From the IMG/VR virus record IMGVR_UViG_3300018080_000076, positions 1-36,588 of that record: 36,588 bases of DNA; one strand, 5' to 3'. The notes below the pieces were generated by a model. That model searched no databases, was not told where the DNA came from, and saw only the letters and a list, made by a program, of their open reading frames with translations. The position numbers and the translations under genes were made by a program. Positions within the stretch are counted from its first letter, which is position 1; each line of letters begins with the position of its first letter. The DNA comes from a virus. Below are positions 16,846 through 23,109 of this stretch, piece by piece.

Positions 16846-17271
16846 TTAAAATTTATCCATTTCGGACGACGTATAAACTTTAGACGTCGATGATTTATTA
16901 CTTTGAATCCTTCCGCCGGTATTACGGAAAGAATCCGGGTCATTAATAGTTATTGACCCGGTAGATATTTTATTCAGTAATTTTAAATTGTCGTCGTAAT
17001 AATTCCGGACCGCTTCTGAAATTGTGTCGCGACGTTTATTTAAATGGAAAATCGTTAATTCAATATCGATTTTCTTTATTAGGTCGCCAGGTGTGGTTAG
17101 GGGGACCGAATGTTGCGGCCGTAAATAAGCGTTTATTATGGCTTCGGAATCAGCGACGCATTGATTAAAGTTCGCCGAATCAACGGTTCCCGACCCGGAA
17201 TCGTCCGTTAATAGGACTAATTCCTGAATCGGTAAAACCTTCGATACGTCGGATTCCGTAATATAAGCCAT
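16846..17271 (-). CDS. Mu gp36-like head-tail connector (DUF1320), 141 aa
   Basis: MAYITESDVSKVLP, then ADSEAIINAYLRPQHSVPL and IDIELTIFHLNKRRD are the hallmark blocks of the DUF1320/Mu gp36 family of head-completion connectors, about 140 residues long. It lies directly after the major capsid gene, as in Mu-type modules. The C-terminal tail is Ser/Gly-rich and probably flexible. These proteins bind the portal ring during head completion. Confidence 0.85.
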   Translation of the reverse strand: MAYITESDVSKVLPIQELVLLTDDSGSGTVDSANFNQCVADSEAIINAYLRPQHSVPLTTPGDLIKKIDIELTIFHLNKRRDTISEAVRNYYDDNLKLLNKISTGSITINDPDSFRNTGGRIQSNKSSTSKVYTSSEMDKF

Positions 17272-17290
17272 ACATCACGAAGAAATAAAA

Positions 17291-18286
17291 TCAGGTTGTG
17301 TGAGTGTCTTTGAAAGCATAGCCGGCGTAAGCGCAAACCTGTTCCGGTCCCATTTCTTCCTGTGACTCAAACATCCAAGAATGTTTCGCGTTTTCATACC
17401 ATTTGTAAGTAACGCGGCGTTTATTATTCTCCATGTTTTCGTAACACTGAAGACCGGCGCACATTACTTTCCGACCCAAGCGGGGCGGGTAAAAATAAAG
17501 GAAAGCGCGTCCCTTCGTGCTACCCCAAATATTAACGCCGGTGAAATCGCTTCCGTCCTGTTTTTCGTTTGCGCTATTGTAAATAGCGGAACCGATAACG
17601 ACTTTGTCCAGCGTCAAAAGGGATGCGAGCATATCGGCGGTAATTACCAATCCGGGCGCTTTGGGCAGCACTGCGTTATAACTCAGCGCTGCGGTTACGG
17701 CGGAAACGCGGATAACTCCCTGAAAAGTTGTGTCATCCATCATTAGGCGAATTTTGTCGCGCGGAACGCCGGCGTTTTTGATTGCAAGAATGGCCTTGTC
17801 AACGTCCGCAAGAAAAGTATTACCAGTTGAAGCGGTCCACTTCGCGTCGGCATCTTCACCGCCCAAATTTCCGTCAACCCAAGTTGAACCGAAAACCTTA
17901 TTAGCGGTCAAAAGTTCTGCTTTCAAATCGAGTTTGTCGGCGTTTCTTTCGACTGATTCCATCTGAAGGTCAACGGGTACCGTTTCAACCCCGACCCCGG
18001 CAGCGCGCAAATCCTCTTTTGTAACCTTTTCAAGGTGGGAATACTGTTCGGAATCAACGTTTACAGTGTCAAGCTTCCAATTTCCGGCTTTTGTTTCAGT
18101 ACCGGGAGCGCGCTTCTGCGCTTCATCCCTGAAAGCGTCGCCGCGATTGTAAACGGTTACTTTCGCTTTTCCGTGCTTGATTTCCTTGTGCGGGAAAACT
18201 TCGGGCGCAATGTACCCTGTGTTACGGTACGCTATTGATAAGTCCTGAACATGGCCGCGGACTATTTGTCTTTGTACGTCTGGCAT
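17291..18286 (-). CDS. Major capsid protein, 331 aa
   Basis: Sequence and context identify the main shell protein: it lies after the protease, scaffold and decoration genes and before the connectors. Blocks such as YIAPEVFPHKEIKHGKAKV, ATVPVDLQ-like helix text, NAGVPRDKIRLMMDD and GSTKGRAFLYFYPPRLG resemble HK97-fold capsid proteins. The start follows AAAAGGGG. Base composition here is slightly more G/C-rich and codon use more uniform, as expected for a highly expressed gene. It is not obviously of the classic Mu gpT sequence type. Confidence 0.88.
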   Translation of the reverse strand: MPDVQRQIVRGHVQDLSIAYRNTGYIAPEVFPHKEIKHGKAKVTVYNRGDAFRDEAQKRAPGTETKAGNWKLDTVNVDSEQYSHLEKVTKEDLRAAGVGVETVPVDLQMESVERNADKLDLKAELLTANKVFGSTWVDGNLGGEDADAKWTASTGNTFLADVDKAILAIKNAGVPRDKIRLMMDDTTFQGVIRVSAVTAALSYNAVLPKAPGLVITADMLASLLTLDKVVIGSAIYNSANEKQDGSDFTGVNIWGSTKGRAFLYFYPPRLGRKVMCAGLQCYENMENNKRRVTYKWYENAKHSWMFESQEEMGPEQVCAYAGYAFKDTHTT

Positions 18287-18329
18287 TTTAAAACCCCTTT
18301 TTTAAATTAAATTTTGGTTAAACCTTCAA

Positions 18330-18692
18330 TTACGCGTCGACCGTCTGCGACCCCATAATTACTTCACCGATTTCACCGTCTGCCCCGCCTTTCTGCAAAA
18401 TGCCCATCGGATAACTTCCGGAAGCGGCGGCAACGGCTTTTCCTGTTGCTCCGGTACTTACACGGTCACCGGGGGAAAGTGTAGCCCCAAGCCAAACGCG
18501 GGAAGTTCCATTTATAGCAACTTCGGCGGCTTCGCCGGTAACGGGCGCGTTCTTCAAAATGCCAACGGGTAATTTTGTTACTGCATCGGGAAGAATAACG
18601 TTTCCACTGCTGTTAATTACCACGAATTTTTCGGTAGCGGACGAAAGGTCCGCCCCGGCGGGAATGGATATTACCTTACCTAAAGATTCCAT
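18330..18692 (-). CDS. Capsid decoration / cement protein (DUF2190-like), 120 aa
   Basis: The start follows AGAGG. The sequence is Gly/Ala/Val-rich with the pattern PVGILKNAPVTGEAAEVAI, then GDRVSTGATGKAVAAASG and PMGILQKGG, typical of DUF2190-type phage proteins that bind the capsid surface. It sits directly before the major capsid gene, the usual location. No Cys and no transmembrane segment. The functional role (shell stabilisation) is from family knowledge. Confidence 0.82.
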   Translation of the reverse strand: MESLGKVISIPAGADLSSATEKFVVINSSGNVILPDAVTKLPVGILKNAPVTGEAAEVAINGTSRVWLGATLSPGDRVSTGATGKAVAAASGSYPMGILQKGGADGEIGEVIMGSQTVDA

Positions 18693-18751
18693 TTTATTTA
18701 CCTCTTAAATTAAATGATTATTCAATAAATTTTATTTTTTCGCTTTTCCGT

Positions 18752-19462
18752 TTAGGAATTCAAATCAGGATTTTCCGAAAGAATTTCATCCGTTGCGGCT
18801 GCAAGGGAAATATTCTTTTCATTTGCCCGGTCCTTTGCCATTTTTGACAGTTTAGCATCTTTTGCACTTCTGTCATTGTCCGCGCCGTCGTTGTAGTTGT
18901 CCCCTTCCGGAACAACCTTTTCGGCTGCTGAAAGACGGTTCATGAATTCCTGTTTGGCGGTCTTCTTTTCCTTTTTCCCTTCGCTGTTGGTAAATTCGAT
19001 ATCGTCGGCGTCGCGGAGTTTTTCAAGGGCAATCAAATTGAAATCCCGGTCGGCGGGCTTCATTTTGTGTTCTGCAATGAGGTCGTCGACGAATTTTTCT
19101 TCGCTTTTTTTCAGCGCAGAAAGTTCGTTGGTTTCGATTTCCTTTTTAAAATCTTCGAATTCCTTTTCTTTGGCGGCAAATTTTTCGTTTGCGTCGTTGG
19201 CGGTTTTCTCTGTTTCTGTTACCTTCGCTTCAAGGTCCGAAATGGTGTTTTTGGCCGCGGAAAGTTCGGTTTCCAAGTCGGCGATTTTCTTTTCTAAATC
19301 CATTTTATTTACCCCATTGGTTAAATTGTTGTTTTTAAGTTTTCCGATAACCGCTTTTACACCGTCGGTTAAACGAATCATTCGGAACGAATTTTCGTTA
19401 AATTCTTTCGGGTCGCGCTGCCGGACCCTGAAGTTATTTTGTGTTTCGTCAATACCGGGCAT
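18752..19462 (-). CDS. Scaffold protein with an N-terminal 53-residue phage domain, 236 aa; probable second start
   Basis: Residues 54-160 form a long coiled coil (MDLEKKIADLETELSAAK, then heptads), and the acidic C-terminal half is low complexity, as in scaffold proteins that fill the procapsid. Residues 1-47 (FRVRQRDPKEF, SFRMIRLTDGVKAVIGKLK) are a conserved small phage domain that is often separate. The codon for M54 at 19303 follows GGGGTAAATAAA, as strong a site as those of other genes here, so a shorter 183-residue scaffold is likely made too. The gene starts three bases after the protease stop and precedes the decoration and capsid genes. Confidence 0.8.
   Translation of the reverse strand: MPGIDETQNNFRVRQRDPKEFNENSFRMIRLTDGVKAVIGKLKNNNLTNGVNKMDLEKKIADLETELSAAKNTISDLEAKVTETEKTANDANEKFAAKEKEFEDFKKEIETNELSALKKSEEKFVDDLIAEHKMKPADRDFNLIALEKLRDADDIEFTNSEGKKEKKTAKQEFMNRLSAAEKVVPEGDNYNDGADNDRSAKDAKLSKMAKDRANEKNISLAAATDEILSENPDLNS
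19303..19318 (-). promoter_or_regulatory. Internal ribosome-binding site for a short scaffold form
   Basis: GGGGTAAATAAA ends directly at the ATG of residue M54. Spacing and sequence resemble the ribosome-binding site of the next gene (18692), AGAGGTAAATAAA. It would give a 183-residue scaffold lacking the N-terminal domain. Confidence 0.65.
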
Positions 19463-19464
19463 AT

Positions 19465-20046
19465 TTAGATAAATTTAAATTGCGGGTTTTTAGTAATCCA
19501 CTGCCGGACGCTTTCTTCGGTCGGGAATTTGTCTTTTGAAAAAACAAGCGATTGTACGACCGTTCCGTCGGCGTGTTCTGCGGTATATTTAAAAAAATCG
19601 GTATTTTCCAAAAGGGGAAAATCCGGGTCCGCGGGTAATTCCGCGCCGTATTCGATAACCGAATCGTCCGGGTCCGCGGATAGTTGAATTTTTCCAAGTC
19701 CGGGGACCGCCGGTTGTGCGCCGCCTAAAAATCCGATATGGTTTATTTGAAAGGTTTTCGGGTTAACAGAAATAGAAGTGTTTTTAAACATCTTCTTATC
19801 AATTGCGGTTTTCATTTCCCCGACAACGTCTTTAAATTCTGCCCAAAGTCCCTTTCCTTCACGCCAAAGCCGGGAAACCCAACCGAAAGCCGGGGAATCC
19901 GTCCGGGGATGTCCAACAACCATTGGTATTTCCCGATTGGAAGGATTGAAAGCGGAAATCATTTTATCAACGTCGGATTCGGTCCATTTGCGGGTACGTC
20001 CCGCGGAATCGGTCCATTTGCCAGCTTTGAAAACTTCTTTTTTCAT
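19465..20046 (-). CDS. Mu gpI-like prohead protease, 193 aa
   Basis: IPMVVGHPRTDSPAFGWV (about residues 40-57) and the block FKNTSISVNPKTFQINHIGF followed by LGGAQPAVPGL match Mu gpI-type head maturation proteases. The C-terminal motif FSKDKFPTEESVRQWI is a short module seen at the ends of such proteases. Family members cleave scaffold and themselves during capsid maturation. At 193 residues it is shorter than Mu gpI (which includes scaffold Z), consistent with the scaffold being a separate gene here. The start overlaps the stop of the 52-aa gene (ATGA). Confidence 0.82.
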   Translation of the reverse strand: MKKEVFKAGKWTDSAGRTRKWTESDVDKMISAFNPSNREIPMVVGHPRTDSPAFGWVSRLWREGKGLWAEFKDVVGEMKTAIDKKMFKNTSISVNPKTFQINHIGFLGGAQPAVPGLGKIQLSADPDDSVIEYGAELPADPDFPLLENTDFFKYTAEHADGTVVQSLVFSKDKFPTEESVRQWITKNPQFKFI

Positions 20047-20201
20047 TTATTTACTGCTGCGCGCAATCCTACGGCCCCAATGGAAGCAATTATCCCGTCA
20101 ACTTGCACCGGGATATCGAAACCAATAACCCGCGCCAAATTTACGGATGCTTCCGCTACGGCCGCCCAAAATGTCAAAGATTTAAGTTTAAAATACTTCA
20201 T
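20043..20201 (-). CDS. Small membrane-like phage protein, 52 aa, first gene of the late operon
   Basis: The ATG at 20201 is preceded by AGGAAATCGGGTA. The sequence begins MKYFKLKSLTFWAAVAEAS and ends with IIASIGAVGLRAAVNK, a layout of many small phage proteins with a helix start 'K.KTFW.A' and a weakly hydrophobic C-terminal helix; some are annotated as holin-like. Whether it spans a membrane is uncertain. It overlaps the protease start by four bases and is the first product of the late transcript. Confidence 0.65.
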   Translation of the reverse strand: MKYFKLKSLTFWAAVAEASVNLARVIGFDIPVQVDGIIASIGAVGLRAAVNK

Positions 20202-20335
20202 TACCCGATTTCCTGTTGTGAAATGCTTTGACTTCTAAGGTAGTGCAATCATACGTAAAAAATCAAGCCTGATTTTTACAGTTTTTATAAACTTTTTAAT
20301 TTATAATAGAAATAGACACTTTGAGACGGTTTTTT
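20202..20335. promoter_or_regulatory. Divergent promoter/operator region between the late operon and the plus-strand cluster
   Basis: Minus strand: TTGATT (20261-20266) and TACCTT (20237-20242) with an 18-base spacer form a candidate late promoter. Plus strand: TATAAT at 20302-20307 is a perfect -10; its -35 is weak. Two inverted repeats lie between: AAAAATCA/TGATTTTT (20258-20277, 4-base centre), which overlaps the minus -35, and AGTTT/AAACT (20280-20293). They look like operator sites for a shared regulator. Confidence 0.5.
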
Positions 20336-20722
20336 ATGGCAAGAATGGACAAAGAATTTAACCATGCGATTGTTTGCGAAGCTTTCGCGAAACATATTAC
20401 CGCCCACGGCCGGCCACCAACAATTAAAAAGCTTTCGGAAGATTCAGGATTGGGAACGACCGCAGTAAAGAAACATTTAAAAAGAATCAAAGAAACGCCG
20501 TTATCCGAACGAATCGAAAAATATGAATTAATGTTTGATGATATAATGTCAAGCCTTGCCATAACAGCAAAAAGCGGAGATGTACCAGCCGCAAAACTGT
20601 TTTTTCAAATGTTGGATAAATTGGTCGACAGAAAAGAAATTGATTTAAAAGGGAATCCGTTTGCAAAATACACCGACGACGATTTACGGATGTTAATTAA
20701 CCGATTAGAAAAGGGAAAATAA
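20336..20722 (+). CDS. HTH DNA-binding protein, possible small terminase subunit, 128 aa
   Basis: The ATG at 20336 is preferred to an upstream TTG because GAGACGG precedes it. Residues about 25-55 (RPPTIKKLSEDSGLGTTAVKKHLKRI) read as a helix-turn-helix. The rest is helical with KSGDVPAAKLFFQMLDKL, a pattern seen in small terminase subunits, where HTH and oligomerisation helices combine. The large terminase has no clear small-subunit gene beside it, which favours this idea, but a transcription regulator fits as well. It is transcribed away from the late operon. Confidence 0.65.
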   Translation: MARMDKEFNHAIVCEAFAKHITAHGRPPTIKKLSEDSGLGTTAVKKHLKRIKETPLSERIEKYELMFDDIMSSLAITAKSGDVPAAKLFFQMLDKLVDRKEIDLKGNPFAKYTDDDLRMLINRLEKGK

Positions 20723-20723
20723 A

Positions 20724-20891
20724 ATGGTATTAGCTGAATTGGAATATAGACACGAAATCAACCGGCATTTAAAAAAAGCGTATAATTGTTCGATTGAAGA
20801 TTTTCCGCAAAATTTTATTCAGGAACAATTCCGGAAAAAAGTTCCGTATTACGTAACGGTAAAAGAATTGATAAAAAGGTTTTTTAAATAA
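20724..20891 (+). CDS. Small basic hypothetical protein, 55 aa
   Basis: The ATG lies one base after the stop of the HTH gene and follows AAAGGGAAAATAAA. The product is short, helical and basic toward its end (KKVPYYVTVKELIKRFF), without Cys clusters or a clear membrane segment. It is the middle gene of the three-gene plus-strand cluster. No family recognised. Confidence 0.6.
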   Translation: MVLAELEYRHEINRHLKKAYNCSIEDFPQNFIQEQFRKKVPYYVTVKELIKRFFK

Positions 20892-20902
20892 AAGGTAATG
20901 GT

Positions 20903-21085
20903 ATGAAAATATTTTATTTCTTCGCTGGAATGTTCACGGCTTTATTTCTTGCCGGTTGTCTTGTTTACGCCGACGGCGACGCCGGCCGGACCCGGTCCAT
21001 AATGTACGGTGGAAAAGAATTCGTCGTTTACGAAACCGCCGCCGGCGTTGCAATCGCACCGCTTGATTGCTGCTGTTCAAATTAA
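20903..21085 (+). CDS. Small phage lipoprotein, 60 aa
   Basis: The ATG follows AAAAGGTAATGGT. Residues 2-15 are hydrophobic (KIFYFFAGMFTALF) and end in a lipobox LAGC, so Cys19 would be lipidated after signal peptidase II cleavage, leaving about 42 residues. Leu at +2 would favour outer-membrane sorting in a diderm host. The mature part has GGKEFVVYE and ends DCCCSN, with three adjacent Cys. Small phage lipoproteins include superinfection-exclusion (Llp, Cor) and spanin (Rz1) proteins; the lack of proline argues against Rz1. The stop overlaps the stop of the convergent Mor-like gene. Confidence 0.75.
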   Translation: MKIFYFFAGMFTALFLAGCLVYADGDAGRTRSIMYGGKEFVVYETAAGVAIAPLDCCCSN

Positions 21086-21342
21086 GCCGTTTTTTTATTC
21101 AAGTAGTTACAAACCGTCGCGCGGGATACACCAAGTTCCGCGGCTATCTTTGAGCCGTTCCGTCCGTTATAATTTTGTAAGATATATCTTTTAATCATTT
21201 TCGGCGGCAATACCGAAGGAAAGCGAACAACGGAGCCGGCCATTACTTCCATTAATTTTCTTGTTTGATAAACGCCGATTGTTTCCGCAATCAATTTTAA
21301 CGATTCAGGTAATTCTTCTATATCAAAATCAATTAATTTCAA
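21082..21342 (-). CDS. Mor/C-like transcription activator, 86 aa
   Basis: The C-terminal half (PPKMIKRYILQNYNGRNGSK, then IAAELGVSRATVCNYLNKK) matches the C-terminal HTH of Mu Mor/C activators; the N-terminal half is helical like their dimerisation part. Mor and C switch on middle and late genes in Mu. Here the gene lies at the 3' end of the long minus transcript and 900 bases from the candidate late promoter at 20237-20266, so control of that promoter is a reasonable inference. Its ATG overlaps the stop of the gpG-like gene (ATGA). Confidence 0.72.
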   Translation of the reverse strand: MKLIDFDIEELPESLKLIAETIGVYQTRKLMEVMAGSVVRFPSVLPPKMIKRYILQNYNGRNGSKIAAELGVSRATVCNYLNKKTA

Positions 21343-21773
21343 AGAAACCCTTTGGTTAAAAAACTGATTACTTCGTCGCGCATTTCTTCAATTGTTTCGT
21401 CTGGAATTGAAAGAAACGGGCGCGCGGGAAGATTATTTTTTTCATATCCGAATTGATGCGCGGCGGCATATTCTTTGTTCGTAAATACGACGGCTTCATT
21501 TTCGGTCGCTTGGGATTGAATAGAATTAACCAATTGTCCGGAAACTTGAAGAATTTTTCCCGGCCATTTGTTTTTCCGGGCGCGGGCGTCTTTAGTCTTC
21601 TGCTTCAAATCTTGCCATGCCGGCCGCCCTTCTTGTTCGAAGTTCTCTTCAACTGCATCGTGCATTATTCCAGATAAACTTTCCATTAATGGCCGGCGGT
21701 TTTCCGCCCTGTTTTTAAGTTGATTAATCGCGGAAGTAAACGACCGGTCTTTTATTTTTACTCGAATCGGCAT
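21339..21773 (-). CDS. Mu gpG-like virion morphogenesis protein, 144 aa
   Basis: The sequence carries the hallmark order of the Mu virion morphogenesis (tail completion) family: a basic N-terminus, then RPAWQDLKQKTKDAR, ILQVSGQLVNSI, AVVFTNKEYAAAHQFGY and LPARPFLSIPDE. Family members act in head-tail completion. Position in the Mu-type head module agrees, but an unusual glycosyltransferase gene separates it from the MuF gene. It starts immediately after that gene's stop. Confidence 0.9.
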   Translation of the reverse strand: MPIRVKIKDRSFTSAINQLKNRAENRRPLMESLSGIMHDAVEENFEQEGRPAWQDLKQKTKDARARKNKWPGKILQVSGQLVNSIQSQATENEAVVFTNKEYAAAHQFGYEKNNLPARPFLSIPDETIEEMRDEVISFLTKGFL

Positions 21774-22937
21774 TTAATCCCCTTCCGAATCTAATTTATA
21801 ATCCGGGTATAAATCCCGCATTACGTTTAACAGTTCTAAACATTCCCGATTACGACCCATTTTCATTAATAAACGCGTCGCATAATGAAAAGCATATAAA
21901 CGGCATTGGTCAAACCTTAAAACGTGCGAATTGATTAATTTTGGAATCTTTAAAACCTGATTATAACATTCGACCGCTTTTTCAAAATTTTCTAAGGTTT
22001 CGTAAACCTTCCCCAATTGAAAAACGTTTTCGATGTTGTCGGGAAATCTTTTATAAGCTTCAATATACCATTTTCGGGCGTTTTCATAATCATTTAACAA
22101 ATGGTAACCATTCGCAATTCGATTTGGAATCGTTAAATAAGCGTCCCGGTTTATTTTATCTAAATTTTCAATTTTGTTTGCAGAATGAAAATAATTCAAA
22201 CCCTCTTTATAATTCCCTAATATATAGTGTGAATCACCTTGAGCCATTAACAAAGAATAATCAGATTTTGCGCCGTCTTCTTGCGCCATTAATCGAAGAT
22301 TTCGAATTTGTTTTAGTTTCCGTTTTTCCGGGTTATCATACCCGGTATGGGTTAAAAATATTTTAGTATAAACAACATACAATCCGAGTTTTGCAATACT
22401 GTAAACGCTTTGTTCGTGAATACGTCTTTCGAAATAAATTAACGGATGATTCGGAAACATTCGAATTTGCATAAATTCCGCTTCCGGTAATCCAAATTGA
22501 TTTGTGTTTTTAATTGTGAAAGAAAATGCGCGGTCCAACGGTGCGGATTTTAAAATTTTTATTTGTGCTGCCATTTCAGGCGAAACCACGTCGTCCGCGT
22601 CTAACCATAAATTCCAAGCGCAACAGGATTTTTCAAGTGTTGAATTTCGGGCGGCGGAAAAATCGTCTTTCCATTCTGTTTGATACCATTGTATTTTTGC
22701 GCCTTCGTTGGCATGGAATGTTTTTATAATATCCAATGTTGCATCTGTGGACCCTGTGTCGTTTATAACAATTTGGTCCGCAAACAATAAAGCAGATTTG
22801 ATAGCGGAATAAATTTTATCCGCTTCATCTTTTACAATCATACAAACGCAAACAGTCCCGGCCGGGTGTCCAGTTTGAAGCGGGCTTTTTATTGTTCCGA
22901 ACGCGTCGGCGATATTTTGCGGTAACCCGTCTTTCAT
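21774..22937 (-). CDS. GT2 family glycosyltransferase with TPR repeats, 387 aa
   Basis: Residues about 30-180 are a GT-A type glycosyltransferase: VCMIVKDEAD, then NDTGSTDATL at 59-68, DFSAARN, and the metal/nucleotide-binding WLDADD at 111-116. Residues about 230-370 hold TPR-like helical repeats (KEGLNYFHSANKI, ARKWYIEAYKRFPDN, AVECYNQVLKI). No signal peptide or membrane helix, so it acts in the cytoplasm. GT2-TPR proteins transfer sugar from a nucleotide-sugar to protein or glycan acceptors. It lies inside the head gene cluster and is co-translated with it, suggesting glycosylation of a virion protein; modification of host surface glycans is the alternative. Confidence 0.88.
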   Translation of the reverse strand: MKDGLPQNIADAFGTIKSPLQTGHPAGTVCVCMIVKDEADKIYSAIKSALLFADQIVINDTGSTDATLDIIKTFHANEGAKIQWYQTEWKDDFSAARNSTLEKSCCAWNLWLDADDVVSPEMAAQIKILKSAPLDRAFSFTIKNTNQFGLPEAEFMQIRMFPNHPLIYFERRIHEQSVYSIAKLGLYVVYTKIFLTHTGYDNPEKRKLKQIRNLRLMAQEDGAKSDYSLLMAQGDSHYILGNYKEGLNYFHSANKIENLDKINRDAYLTIPNRIANGYHLLNDYENARKWYIEAYKRFPDNIENVFQLGKVYETLENFEKAVECYNQVLKIPKLINSHVLRFDQCRLYAFHYATRLLMKMGRNRECLELLNVMRDLYPDYKLDSEGD

Positions 22938-23107
22938 TGTTCCGGCTCAAATTGTATTCCGTTATCGCCGGGATACGGTTTATCGTGTTTTACTTCGCTA
23001 TGATAAATCGGGTCAGGTATTCCCTTTGGAAAAGCGCGGCAAATCCTTTTTCCTTTTTCCCAAATTTTATTTTTACAAATACCGCATTGCGGTTCTGGAT
23101 AGTCCAT
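22934..23107 (-). CDS. Small Cys-containing conserved phage protein, 57 aa
   Basis: The ATG follows AAGGGGTAATA. It contains CGICKNK, then CRAFPKGIPDPI and HDKPYPGDNGIQFEP, a combination widespread in small phage and prophage proteins. Three Cys and one or two His could bind zinc or another metal. No function is established that I can name. The stop overlaps the glycosyltransferase start (ATGA), so both are co-translated. Confidence 0.75.
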   Translation of the reverse strand: MDYPEPQCGICKNKIWEKGKRICRAFPKGIPDPIYHSEVKHDKPYPGDNGIQFEPEQ

Positions 23108-23109
23108 TA

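Noticed and set aside
18897-19472. Plus-strand ORF of 191 codons
   Set aside because: Antisense shadow of the scaffold gene: Ser/Phe-rich text produced by the repetitive coiled-coil codons; no ribosome-binding site.
20258-20277. Palindrome read as a bidirectional terminator
   Set aside because: The stem is mostly A-T and lies between divergent genes at their 5' ends, where an operator is more likely than a terminator.
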